Positions 12,881 through 24,489 of a stretch of 64,000 bases of DNA are shown piece by piece (the first letter of the stretch is position 1; each line of letters opens with the position of its first letter). The DNA comes from Acestrorhynchus altus (taxonomy: Eukaryota > Chordata > Actinopteri > Characiformes > Acestrorhynchidae). Location of the stretch: the NCBI GenBank assembly GCA_034509495.1, contig CM067503.1:5282633-5346632 (forward strand), in the 5' to 3' direction. Under the pieces are notes generated by a model. That model was not told where the DNA came from. It worked only from the letters and a program-made list of their open reading frames with translations, and did no database searches. The position numbers were made by a program, and so were the translations under genes.

Positions 12881-13545
12881 CTGAAGTTATGTTTTAGAGA
12901 CAGAATGAGAATAATAACTGTTCCCTAAACTGGGATTTATCTCATTCCAAGACTGGTTTCCCTACAAATGGAGTATCCATTCCTGAAAACAGGGGCAGAT
13001 ATATTTCAGCATTACTGGAGATAAAATCTGGCTCTTCTGTTGATGTGCCTGTAGCTGTTCAGCTATGCGTGGACTAAAAAAGTAAAAAAAGTAGGGTAAC
13101 TGGCTCTAAACTAACTTCACTCCACCCTGTGCGAGTGGAGTTGTTTTTAGCAAGCTTTGCACTTGAAACATTTCTGTTGCAGCATGTAGGGTATGTGTGG
13201 TTGGCTGTTGGTTGTGATCCATCTATTATATATGACTAATCGGAGTTACAGGGTAATTATGCTGATGGTATTATCAGGTTCTGCGGTCTTGCCAGTCCTC
13301 ATGCACTTAATATACGGGGAAAGAAACATCCCTACTGATAAACACTGCCTTTGGTATCTATAGTATATATACGACAGTAAATCGTATATTGGTAGTATAG
13401 TATATAGCTATACCGCATATACAAGTGTCCACCTTGTTTTCCAACACTAGAACATCCTTACCCAGACGGCTCGGTTATAAAGCTCTGGTGAAGAAGTCAG
13501 GTAGTTTTAGAGCATAGCTACAACAGCTGTATCACCTGACAGGGC

Positions 13546-13700
13546 CAGCCATGGCCTGGGGGTTAGGGAAGCAGCCTTGTGACTGGAAGGTTGCCAGTTT
13601 GATTCCCTGAACTGGCAGGATGTGACTGAAGTGCTCTTGATCAAAGAACTTAACTCCCCAAATATGCACATTTATGTGTATCTGTGCAGGGAAAACCAGC
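13546..13700 (+). mobile_element. tRNA-derived SINE
   Basis: A pol III-like head has an A-box-like stretch ('GGCCTGGGGGTTAGGGAAGC') and a B-box-like 'GGTTGCCAGTTTGATTCCC' about 35 bp later, then a body with 'ACTTAACTCCCC'. A related copy lies in reverse at 35.77-35.94 kb. The head is too diverged to be a tRNA gene. Confidence 0.6.
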
Positions 13701-13704
13701 ACTA

Positions 13705-14944
13705 GAACATCCTTATAGACATGGATCAGTTATGAATGTATGCAACTCAGAACTGTGCCATTTCTCTGGATAAGGATGTTGTGGTGCTGCCCCCCTGTAG
13801 GAGCAACAGATGTTTGGGTGGATGTTTTATTTCAAATTACCTCATTCCACCAGATTCAGGTCCTCTTCTTTGGGAGCCGGTGGATGTAAGACAGCTAAGC
13901 TTCGAGCAGAATTCTCATCAAAAATCCCTTGATCCCCTAATTTCCTAATCTTATCATTTGGATAAATGATGGGGGAGAGGGAGGGCCATCACACCCACAC
14001 CAAAAGAAAGGTGTATTGTCCTCTCTGTGACTCCTGGCCACAGAGGGTTGCAAAGTGATGGAGCCAATGCTTGGATGGGTGCACCACTAAAGATTCTTGC
14101 TCCTAAAACAAAAGCGAGTGATTTAAAAACACAGTACTAACAGTATTCATTTCATTTCATTCATACTTATGTAGAATTCATACTTATACGCTGCCAAGGA
14201 TGCTGTTCATGCTCTCTCTGACTAGCTGATCTAATCTGCGTCTCAAACCACACATTGTACCCTACATACCCACCTGATGAGTACAGCTCTGTTTAAAACC
14301 CACATTTGACTTTTTTATTATTGTTTGTTTACAGCAATAACCAATGAAATAGAGTTTAATATAGTTCGGTAGATTTGATATATTATCAATCAGTATAATT
14401 GTATATCATTCTAAGACTGCGCTTTTGCAATGGCTGGTGATCATTTTTCAGCCAACAAACAGTCACACTATCTCGCATCATGCTGAGTAATTGGGAGGGT
14501 GAGAAGGAGTTGTGCTCTTGGGGATTCCCAGCCACAGATGGCTGCATCACCAGGGACCAAACTGACTATAAGCTATGAAAGCAAACAAATTGCTGTTAAT
14601 ATTTGCGACGATTTAAAGGGTAGAGATGACCCTTGACCAGTTTAATGCATTACTGTGAATGAATGGAGTGTATTTATTATAACGTATACAAACACACAGC
14701 ACCTACAGCCATGCAGAGTGAAACGTTCCACTGATTAGTGCATCAGTGCCAGTGTGTTGTGTAACTCACCTGACCTCATTCTTTGGGGATTTTTTTTTTT
14801 TTTTGCCCCACCTCAAGAGAGCACACCTCAAAGGAGGAAAAAGAGATTGTGAAACTTGTTGAATTGGGAAATAAAAGAATAATAATAATACAGAACCCTT
14901 CCGACTGTTCCTCATTCTTACTTCTGTTCTCATCTTCTCACCAG
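13705..14944. other. Intergenic or 5' UTR/intron of the kinase gene
   Basis: No repeat or exon is recognised. Because the first kinase coding exon starts right after a splice acceptor, an upstream leader exon and promoter must lie here or further left, but I cannot locate them. Confidence 0.45.
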
Positions 14945-17005
14945 ATGGATTACTCTACAAAGACACTAGCGAGTGGCTGCTTCGGGAAAGTGTATAAGTG
15001 CGAGTACAAAGGAACTTGGGCAGCGATGAAGAAAGTGCCGATAGGATTAATCTCAAGGGAACAGCTGGAGAGAGAATGCAAAGTATATTAGTAGGTATCC
15101 TGATGTACCCATTTTCATTTTAAGACCATTTTATGCCGCTGATAAAATTTATGGGCATAATGCGCGATATGAAGGTCAGCAAAAATGACTGCGGTCATGT
15201 CCATATATTGTCTGAGAAGCCAATAATGTCCAGGACGTCATTCCATGATTAACTGAGCCCTAACTCTATGACAGTTTATGACTCAAATTTGATTAAAAAA
15301 CGCAGTTGATCGTCTCGCTCACAGTATTGCAGTAAATCACATTAAATTGTAATTGTAATTGTAAATCCCTGTATTGTGATATTTGTCACCAGTTTCTTGC
15401 CAAATCACAGTCTATGTTCTGAGGATTGCAGGTTCGAATCATGGGTCATACTGCTTGCCATCAGCAGTCAGAGTCTGAGAGAGTGAAACTGGTCATGCTT
15501 TCTGTGGGTGGAGTAATGCTGGTCGGCACAGGCGTCACATGTATAGAAGGAGGCTAATTATCCATCCATCCATTCTATACAGCTTATTCCTGAATAGGGT
15601 CGCGGGGGAGCCAGCAACTCTGAGCACAAGGGCAGGAAACAACCCTAGACAGGACGCTGCTCCATCATAGGGCTCACACACACTCACACATTCACACACT
15701 AAGAGCCACTTTAGAGTCACCAATTCACCGGAGTACCCAGAGCAAACCCACGCGAACACGGGGAGCACAGCAAGAAGGACCTGGGTTCGATCCCCAGGTG
15801 GGGAGACCTGGGAAATCTCTGCATGTTTGCATGTTCTCCCTGTGTTCGCGTGGGTTTGCTCCGGGTACTCCGGTTTCCCCCACAGTCCAAAGACACTGCG
15901 CCACCGTGCCACCCGAGGCTAATTATCATCTTATGTAATTTTCATCTCGAGAAGTATTAATTAACTGAATGAGGTCAGTTAGGCATGGATTACAGGTGAG
16001 ACCCGTTTGAAGATGGAGGAGTTACTTATGGAGTTACTCTAGAGCTGTGGTTTCCAACGCTGGTGCTGGAGGGCCCTTGACCTACACATTTCAGAGCTTT
16101 TAGCTGCTTAAACGCACCCCCTTCGACTGAGGAAGGGTTTGGTAATTAGCTGATGAACCGAATCAGGTGTGATTAAAGAGGATAATAAAATACAGGCAAT
16201 AATGCACTTTTCACTCTCATTCATCTCAGCACACTCTGGTTTCCATAATCACATGCAATAACTTGCCATTTGCAGCAGCGCACATCACAACAATGTGGTT
16301 AAGCTTCTTGGAGATCCGTGGCTGCAAGATGGGAGGTGGCACATTCCCCTGGAGTTCATCTTTGGGGAGGACCTCGAGACGACCGTTTTCAATGTTCAGA
16401 AGTCCAAGATATCGGTAGGCCTTGTAATGAATTCTACAGCAGACCAAACAAGCAAATTCAAGTCTGATTGCTCTGTTATAAGCTGTATATTAGAAATACT
16501 AACGAAGTGCCCTCTACAGCTCACGCCGAAGATAAAGGCCACCATCATCACAGGTATGTGTGAAGGCTTGTTCCATCTGCACAGCAAAGACATCGTCCAC
16601 CAGGATCTCAAACCAGACAACATCATGGTGAGAACATTAGTCCAAATAACAAATTTGCACACTTACCACTTAACTCCACTGGCCATGACATGTCAGTGTC
16701 TGAAGTTTTTGAAGCCTCTAAACCTTTCTATACTACTGACCTGAAACTTTCAGACCTTAAGAAGAACTGAATCAAATAAGACATAAATATAACGCTTTCT
16801 CATATATTTATTGAGAAAAATGATCCAATATTACATCTCTGTGAGGGCAAAAGTATGTGAACCTTTAGGATCAGCAGATCATTTGAAGGTGAAATCAGAG
16901 TCAGGTGTCAATCAATAGGAGACAATCAGGTGTGAGTGGGTCTGTTTTATTAAAAGAACAAAGATCAATCAGTCTGATCTTCACTACACGTATCTGTGGA
17001 AGTAT

Positions 17006-17075
<70 letters not shown>

Positions 17076-18304
17076 CTTGATTTTGAAAGAAACAATGAAT
17101 GAGGAGGTGTCCCAATACTTGTGTTCATAAGGTGTACTTTTGTCCTGTTCCATTAATTGCTGTAATAGCACTATTAAATCAATGATTTAATAATTGCACT
17201 TATAAATCCACTCCTTAAAAGTTCACAATAACAAAGAAACGTTTTGTGAATAGACTTGCTAGACAGGTAATGTAGCCTCACATCTTGGATTGTCGGTGGG
17301 TTTAAAGGAGGAGTTCACTTTATTTCACACTAGAGGTACTCTCTAATTTCAGGAGGTCCTAAGGGTAGATGGTTCCTGACACTTAGCCACCCCAACACAC
17401 ACACATTAGTAATGCCTACATTGATTGTTGGGGGATTTTTTTTTTTTTGGATTTCTGGGAAAAGTAATGGTTTAAAGCATTAACGGTAGAGGAGGGTAAT
17501 GATAAACAAATGTCCTGTTCCTCTTCATTCCATTAGATTGAACATGGGACTCACCGGGCTGTCATCATTGACATGGGCCTCGCAAAATTCTCCGTAAACG
17601 GCTTATCTTCTGCCCAAAACTTGGGGAATGAGGCCTACTCAGCACCTGAGATCCTGCATGCGAATGGAGTCCGGGACAAGCGTTCAGATGTCTGGGCGAT
17701 GGGCAAAATGATTGCTGAGCTCATTGCAAGGGTCAGACTGCCAACCAACTTTGTGTCCCCTGTCAAAATCAAGGAGACTCTGAAAGACAATCCTTACTGC
17801 AGTGTTGTGTCCAAGATGGTGGAAACCAATGCCATAGAGAGAGCCTCCATGGTTGGGGTGATTTCTGAAATCCGGCGAGCTGGAATCATTACAGGGGCAG
17901 ACCTGCCACCTAAGCCGGGTACAGGAACAGGGTGGGCTAACCCAGTATTGGGAGCACATGGAGCTGCTAGAGGAGCGGGACATGTTGCCCCAGCAGCAAA
18001 CCCAAAATTGCACCCAGCTATTGTACACAAAGCGGCACCTGAAACATCGGCAAAACACATCAAATGTAGCCCAAATCCCATCAACCGCACCCCATCTCCT
18101 AACACAGAAGCTTTAGTTCCAATTTCCAAAGGAGCATTGGCTGCTCAATTCTCACTGATGTCCATACCTCCTGACTTGCCACAAGATGGAACTGTGACCC
18201 AGCGTACGTACGATGGGGAGAGGGGGCAGCTGCAGATCAAAGAGATAGTCACGAGGAATGGCAAGATTGTTAAGTATGAGGATGTGAAAATTACAAAGTC
18301 GTGA
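14945..18304 (+). CDS. Protein kinase, 385 aa, four coding exons, family unassigned
   Basis: Coding exons are 14945-15090, 16279-16414, 16520-16627 and 17537-18304. All boundaries are GT-AG with matching phase and give 385 residues without a stop. Visible kinase landmarks are the glycine loop (ASGCFGKV, residues 9-16; the first Gly is Ala), the ATP-binding Lys29 in AAMKK, a probable helix-C Glu44, VHQDLKPDN (120-128) with catalytic Asp123 and Asn128, IDMG (141-144) in place of DFG, SAPE (165-168) and SDVWAMG. An active Ser/Thr-type kinase is therefore inferred. The fold ends near residue 240; an Ala/Pro-rich linker follows, then a tail (about 348-385) that resembles intermediate-filament tails. 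ATG falls directly after a strong acceptor (ending 14944), so a noncoding leader exon, or a further coding exon upstream, is implied. There is no membrane segment. I do not recognise the subfamily. Candidate ATTAAA poly(A) signals follow at about 18.32 and 18.515 kb. Confidence 0.8.
15555..15915. mobile_element. Two interspersed repeat pieces joined head to head
   Basis: In the first kinase intron. The left part runs from a 'CCATCCATCCATTCTATACA' stretch to 'CCGGAGTACCCAGAGCAAAC'; the right part repeats that end in reverse ('GTTTGCTCCGGGTACTCCGG'). Arms 15728-15763 and 15837-15872 are almost perfectly complementary. A B-box-like GGTTCGATCCCC lies in the loop. The family is common in fish. Confidence 0.65.
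16044..16190. mobile_element. hAT-like MITE fragment
   Basis: 'TGGTTTCCAACGCTGGTGCT' at one end, with 'GCTGATGAACCGAATCAGGTG' text inside, matches a short fish MITE family that usually begins with 'GGTTCCCAACCCTGGTCCT'. It lies in the first kinase intron. Confidence 0.5.
16840..17008 (+). mobile_element. Tc1-like element, 5' end only
   Basis: Text such as 'AAAGTATGTGAACCTTTAGG', 'GAAGGTGAAATCAGAGTCAG' and 'GACAATCAGGTGTGAGTGGG' is the 5' untranslated part of a common fish Tc1 family. It stops at a TA microsatellite before any transposase sequence. It lies in the third kinase intron. Confidence 0.6.
17009..17071. repeat. (AT)n microsatellite
   Basis: About 63 bp of AT in the third kinase intron, directly after the truncated Tc1 end. 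Confidence 0.95.
17098..17140 (-). mobile_element. Tc1 terminal-repeat fragment
   Basis: 'GAGGTGTCCCAATACTTGTG' resembles the terminal repeat of Tc1-like fish elements and is close to the end of the intronic element in mex3a ('AAGTGTCCCAATACTTTTGT'). Confidence 0.4.
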
Positions 18305-18664
18305 AGATCAAGGGGTTTAATTAAAAATAGGAAACATTACTGAAATCTTGGGTATCTGATATATTTTTTCAATGCAAGTTCTAAGCTTTAAAACAAGCCA
18401 TCAGGCTCCTCAAGCGCTGACTGTCCCACATGATTGGTGTTGACCTCAGCTGTCTTTTATTCTATTCAAATCTTTCACCAATTTGTAGAAACATCACTTA
18501 CAATGTAAATGTGCATTAAAATGATGTGACTACTATAGATACTATTATATGATAGATGTAAATATGTTGTAGAGTATGCAGGGAGGTAGCTAAGTTGGAG
18601 AGTGGGTGGTTGCTATAGGTACGTGTGTAGTAGGGGTTGTAACATGTATGTGTATGTCTTACAG

Positions 18665-18883
18665 TTTGTCCCAACTGTCACTGTATGGGGGTCATGGTTT
18701 GAAGTGTGCACTCTCATGGACAATACACAGTATGCTGTGAAGATGAATGAATTTAATGCTAAACCCATGTGGTGCATCGAGCATGGTCTCATGTGCGACA
18801 AGTGCATTGACAAGGCTCATGAATGTCAGATACAGTCGTCTCTGTCCGCAGTGACTGATAGTAACCCAGTAACACACCAGTGA
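18665..18883 (+). CDS. Candidate orphan exon with Cys/His cluster
   Basis: A splice acceptor ending at 18664 is followed by 72 open codons before a stop. Residues from 18773 to 18826 show C-x2-H-x3-C-x2-C-x4-H-x-C, a plausible zinc-binding pattern (WCIEHGLMCDKCIDKAHEC). It lies 360 bp after the kinase stop codon on the same strand, so it could be an alternative last exon of the kinase gene, a remnant of a related gene or a chance frame. No matching family is recognised. No donor or partner exon could be confirmed. Confidence 0.3.
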   Translation, partial: FVPTVTVWGSWFEVCTLMDNTQYAVKMNEFNAKPMWCIEHGLMCDKCIDKAHECQIQSSLSAVTDSNPVTHQ

Positions 18884-19084
18884 AACCAATGCTGACAGGA
18901 GCGTTGGTCAGCTCAGTTTCTCTACAGCTTCACAGTATCAAGATCTTAAACAGTAGAGAGAGAATGTTTAATGTGATGCTCGCTCTGCCATTAAAAAACA
19001 AACATGAATTATAACAACCAGTCGTATAAATGGTTTTGTTGGTATGTTAACTCCCAATAGTTTCTCTGGACTTGTGTTTCCATA

Positions 19085-19262
19085 CTGCTTATTACACACA
19101 CTTTAGAGTCTCCAATTCACCTACCGGAGTACCCAGAAGAAACCCACACGAACACGGGGAGAACATGCAAACTCCATACAGAAATCCCAGGTCACCCCAC
19201 CCAGGTCCTTCTTGCTGTGAGGCAACAGCACTATCCACTGCACCACTGCACCTCCATGCTGC
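19085..19262 (+). mobile_element. Interspersed repeat fragment, same family as 15.56-15.91 kb
   Basis: Shares 'ACCGGAGTACCCAGA', 'AACACGGGGAGAACATGCAA' and the 'GTCCTTCTTGCTGTGAGGC' segment with the repeat in the first kinase intron. Confidence 0.6.
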
Positions 19263-19554
19263 CGACTTGCGTTTCATGAAGTTTGAAACCCAGTCCTAGT
19301 CCAGAATCGGGTCCTGTGACAAACCCGAGACTTCTGATCAGTTTATTGGGGTTTTTGGCTTTTTCTTGCTCAGGAACAAAATTAGACGGTTTGTCTACTT
19401 TAATAAGGAAACTCTGTGATGTTTTAGGATTGATCTGTTAGTGTGGCATGTTTTCTTATCCAGTTATTCTTTTACTGTATTATTTGTATCTAGGCCTTTG
19501 AGTAGGTACCTGTGAAATTAGGAAAACGGAGCTTTTGCCAAGTACAGGAAATCT

Positions 19555-19660
19555 ATACTGTGCAAGACTTTTGGCACCTAAGGACAATATTTAAAACCCT
19601 TGACCTGGTCAATATGTTTTTCAGTGTATAAACTACAGACCTCATTAGAATAGATGCCAG

Positions 19661-19706
<46 letters not shown>

Positions 19707-19707
19707 T

Positions 19708-19767
<60 letters not shown>

Positions 19768-20113
19768 TAAAAGGAAGAAGTATTTGGGATCATGTGAGTT
19801 TGAAGAACAAAGCCTGGTTCCAGATTTCTCCTGGATGCCTCTATTCAATGCCTGGATGTGTTCAATTACATCACCAGTGCATTAATTTAGCATCATTAAA
19901 TACTGATTTACCAAACCAGGTGTTGGATGAGAAATAATAAATAATACTAGACTCCCACGAGGAGAGCTTTGGGGATGTGTTAATGAACACAGTGATGGAA
20001 AAGCACAACTTGAAGTTATTTGTATTTATTTCATTATCAATGTTTTACTGCCCAGATAATGAGCTTTTCAATTCTATTGTTCAAAGGTGCCAAAATGTTT
20101 GTACGGTACTGCG
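19555..20113. mobile_element. Non-autonomous DNA transposon with inner microsatellites
   Basis: The left end 'ACTGTGCAAGACTTTTGGCA' is matched in reverse at the right end by 'GGTGCCAAAATGTTTGTACG'. This text is a known fish element terminus. The inside holds (TA)n, (GATA)n and a 160-bp segment found again at 40.77-40.93 kb. It encodes no transposase. Confidence 0.6.
19664..19767. repeat. Compound (TA)n-(GATA)n microsatellite
   Basis: TA runs to about 19704 and GATA follows to 19767. Confidence 0.95.
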
Positions 20114-20114
20114 T

Positions 20115-22325
20115 TTTCCCAAAAACCCTGCAGATCCGGAGCCATCATTCAATACTGTGAAGTAAACTGGTGAAGCCAAGTGAGATGCCAGGCTTGTGGG
20201 CAAAGCATAGGTACCTCCATTATCTCTTTCAATCTTAATGAAAGCTCAAATATGACATTTAACACATGTTTCCTGGATTTTAATGGAAGATTTGCTCTTT
20301 GATTGTTCATGTATGTACTTATTTTTGTAGTAAAATGCATTGTTTTAATACAACTGGCCCGGTGTGTGTTGATTGCTTGCGTGTATATGCATGTAAATGT
20401 ATAACAACATGCAGCTAATACTCTTAAGTTGCCCTGTAAGTGGTGTAATCAGGGGAATTACACAAACATGTGCTCAACCCAGAGATGACAGATGTTGCTT
20501 TTTAATAAGATTATATTCTGTGCTCTGCCTTACAGCATGTCATTCATCTCCCTTTCACTATAAAACATATTTATGTAACAGCATAATTACTGTATATCCA
20601 GGAAAGGTGATGCCCCTCCATGTAACAGTGGACCAATGTGATTTTTTTTTTCCTTTCCTCACCATTTTGTTTGCTTCTTTCTTTGTTTTCTTGCAACGTA
20701 TCATTGCTTTCGTTTTGTTTTCCGAGGTGGGTGCACTGGATTCCATGGCAGTGAACGTATTATGTAAGATTCACATCAAGTTACAGACTGACAAACCCAT
20801 CTTGCCGGTTGGGTTGATGGCACAACTGAAGAAACTTCAGAACATAGATATGATCTTGTAAGTACAGCACTGGCCAGACCAGATCTCGCTCAATATAGAA
20901 GAATAGATGAACGACCAGGTTTATGTGATGTGCAGCTGTGGTTCTTAAAGCAGTCCTCATGGATTTGGACTATGTTTTGTGAGTTGGACTGTCTGTGAGT
21001 TTCTGAAAACCAGTTTAAAACCCCTTCCTGGCAGTGAGCGTTGGCTAAATATGTACAGTATAAATACAGTATTCATGAATTTGAATGAATTGTATCGTAG
21101 AGTCATATTAACATTAAAGATTTAGTAGTAGAAAGTAGTGAGTGAAAAGAAGTAGAGAGAGAACAGATCAACAGGGCTCCGATGGCTTCAGGGAAGAATC
21201 CGAGAATCTGTTTCTGAGCTGGCAAGTTCTGGCATGAAGGCCCAGTACTGCCTCCCACATGGTAATAGGGTAAACACTTTAAGGAATACTTTCTGCACAT
21301 TTCCTAGAAGCAAATTTGTCTTTAAACCATAAGCTGTGGATAGTGAGCTCCAAAGCCACCCTCTACGAATATGCCTTAATACAAATGATCTACTAATCAG
21401 GAAAAGTGCAACAAAATCCCTGAAGTGCTCCACAGTCAACCAGTAGATATTGCATTCTGCTTCCAGTTTGTGCCATAATAGATGGTCGACCTGTCCTACA
21501 TTGTTTAAACACATACTCTTCACACTATAACTCCATAGTGTTTGTGTACTGTTGATGAGGGTGTACCACAGTGCTCACTACTGCGTCTCATCCATTCTAA
21601 ATGCTAGTTTACTGACAAAAAATTAGGGAAAATGGCAAAATCCTGCACCCAACAACTGGGGTTATACAGAGGGCCCAGCCCATTCCCAAACTTACCCCTT
21701 CATTCATTTAAAGGTGTTGAAATTTCCACCAGGAGCACAATGGGAAATGATCTGAAAAGCAATAGAGTTCCAGTCTTACAAACAGCTGCCCTGCAAGATT
21801 ACGAAGCCCAATTCAGACAGGATTAGTTTTAGCTGGGGAGGTGGAGTCATTTCATTTTACTAAATGACGTCTGTGAAGTTTATGACCGAGACACATGGGG
21901 TTAGAATTCACGCCGTAAATGAGTGAGATGGGAATGGCTGCTTAATTTACACCGACACCAAGTGATAAAGTAATAGAGGACGATAACCACTTATAACCTG
22001 CTTATATTAGGATGCATGAACCAGCAGGTTCGCACCGTCGCTCACAGCCCTCAAAAGCATGCAGCCATTTTGTTGTATGAACGATATGCCTCCTCGACCT
22101 CCTCAGTACTGAGAAATCCCACTAAACCCTCCTTTTCCAGAGGATATGAGGGAATATTTCCCCACGTCAATTCACATAGGACTGATAGAACATGTTTTTT
22201 CACTGCTGTTTTTAAAATCATACTCTATAACTATGATTTTACATCAATTGATATGATTCTAAAATAAAAAATGAAACATACGCTTCCCGAGTGCTGTAAA
22301 CATCTAAACATTGGCTCTATCCCTC
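20115..22325. other. Intergenic, nothing firmly recognised
   Basis: One weak candidate exon (about 20727-20858, plus strand) sits between a long pyrimidine tract and a GTAAGT donor. The rest shows no repeats or domains I can name. Confidence 0.5.
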
Positions 22326-22329
22326 ATAG

Positions 22330-22510
22330 CAGGGGTGTCCCATCTTGTCCACAAAGGGCCAGTGTGGCTGCAGGCTGTCATCGTAAACAACCACTTGTGA
22401 CACCTGATTTCACTCATTCAATCTGACCAGTTTTCAAATAACTGATCTATGTGGCTGGAATGAAGCCTGCAGCCACACAGGTCCATTGTGGACATGATAG
22501 GACACCCCTG
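22330..22510. mobile_element. Complete MITE with long terminal inverted repeats
   Basis: The ends CAGGGGTGTCC and GGACACCCCTG open inverted arms of about 48 bp (to AGCCTGCAGCCACAC) around an 80-bp centre. A CAGGGGTG terminus fits hAT-type elements. Flanking octamers do not clearly match, so the target duplication is absent or decayed. Confidence 0.7.
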
Positions 22511-23300
22511 CATTAGATATATGTTCCAGGAATCCAGGTGAGTATAGCTTCTATGAGAGCCTAAATTAGTTATCCCCCCCCCCCCCCCCTCACTCAGTTA
22601 GAGTTGCCCTCTAGTATGTTGAGTTCTCCACTGATGGTGCATATGTACCTTCACCCTCCCAGCATGGTAGCATCTCCAATGGGGAGGTCTAGCTAGTGAG
22701 CTACCTCGGAGACAACTAATCTACAGCAGCATACCATGTTTTAAAAATTCCGAGAAGGATAAGAAGATGGACACTGACTCACTGCCAAGAGCTCTGAACC
22801 ATAAGTCCTTCATCTTCAAGGGATATTTCTTTCACATTTTAAAGCCCAAATAGTCTGGGACTGTCTTATGTCTCACATTGTTGTACAAGAGTACAAGAGT
22901 ACAATCCAAGGCATGTTTTCACATCATGTGCAGACTTGTGGATATTGCGAGAGTAAAATTCAGTAAAGAGAATGACTCAGCCAAAGACCGGGAAGTCATG
23001 TTTCCAGTTCTATTAGTCAAATTCATTTCTATACACTGTGTTCTTTACTTAGCGCTGCATCATAAGGCTGATTAAAATGCTTTTATGTCATCAAAAGTGT
23101 ATTTGTTTATTAAACTAATGCTGTATTGTCAACGTTTACTAAATCTGATTTATTTTATAAATGCTTTTATTTTTTATATAGAAAAATGTGAGCACCGTTG
23201 CACCATCACTCCAAAGTCCACTAAATCCTCCTGAAGATCTCGTGCTGTCAAACAAGCGTACGCTCTGAATGTGTTCAGCTTGACCACCAATATTCCTACG
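22511..23300. other. Intergenic, with poly-C run
   Basis: A 17-bp C run lies at 22573-22589. Nothing else is recognised. Confidence 0.6.
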
Positions 23301-23523
23301 AACCGTTCCTAAAATGCCGACACAACTGGGCCAAATCTGGGTGAAATCTGGGCCCTTTCAGGAATGGCTCATATGTGGGCTATATTTGGGAAGAATTAGG
23401 CTCCTTTTACTAAAACAATACAACCGAGGGAACAGATACCTGAAAAGGCTGGCTTTTTATAGCCTTCCCTGCATAGTGGTCATCAGTTTAATTTCCAGAG
23501 TGTTAGGCTACTGTTTAAAGGAG

Positions 23524-23695
23524 TGGTCCTCAAAACTGGACCTTGGATTTAGTTTCCATTTCTGGACTTTGGAATCCTTGGAAGACATGACACTGCTTGG
23601 CCAATCAACTAATTGACTGTTCCATTAACATCCAGTGAGAACAAAATCCAGGACTGGAGACTGGACTCAAGGTCCAGATTTGAAGACCTGGGGTT
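23524..23695. mobile_element. MITE with inverted ends
   Basis: 'GGTCCTCAAAACTGGACCTT' at the left and 'AAGGTCCAGATTTGAAGACC' at the right are inverted copies around 130 bp. A fragment of the same end is at about 61083-61112. Confidence 0.65.
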
Positions 23696-24303
23696 TAGAT
23701 GCTGATGATTGCTGGGACACGGTTTGAGGAGTATTTATAAACCTGATCTGTCCCAGTAATTATTGTGAGCGAGCTAATTAAGGATTGAGAAATTCTGGCT
23801 AGGGGTGCCCAAACTTTTGCATGTCACTGTCTGTATGCATCTAGATGATGAAGTTGTCAAACACAAACATGAAATTAAACCCAACCAAAGGAACAGATGA
23901 TTTTAACAAGGGTTTAATGGCTGAGATGAATAATTTATGAGCAAGTTAAACTCCTACTCAGAACAAATACACTCCACGTTGATCACGGTTTTGATTCAAG
24001 GGTTTTTAATGCTTGCTCTACAGCCGAGGTTATCACAGTCCAGGAGTGCCCATCCGTGCCGGACAGTTCTGGGTTTTGTCTGCTCCACACACACGACCCA
24101 GAACATGAGGTGTGTGTGAACGAGTTAATGAATTTAAATCAGGTGTGACCGATGAGGTACAGGAAAGACATTTGCATAGAGTGGGGTCTACCAGTCCTCA
24201 GTGACCCCCTGATGGTCCATATTTTTTTCTCTAACCGTGTGTGTTGGAAGTTGAGCAAAAACATGGATGTTCTGGGGTCCCTGATGTTGGAGACCCAATG
24301 GTC

Positions 24304-24460
24304 TAGACCAGGGTGGGCAACGAGGACAGTCTTGCACAGTTTGCAGATTTTCCTGCCCTAACAGACCTGCTAAACCTGGTAATTAACAGGTCAGTTGAAC
24401 CAGGTGTGCCTGAGCAATAAAGCACAGAACTGCTGCGTGAGTTGTCCACCCCGGTCTAGC
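24304..24460. mobile_element. Short palindromic MITE
   Basis: 'AGACCAGGGTGGGCAAC' and 'GTTGTCCACCCCGGTCT' are inverted ends of an element of about 155 bp. Confidence 0.6.
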
Positions 24461-24489
24461 TTGTTTGAGCATGATTTTAAAAAAAGAAA

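Noticed and set aside
13548..13607. Possible tRNA gene
   Set aside because: A- and B-box-like text is present but the arms do not pair; it is a SINE head.
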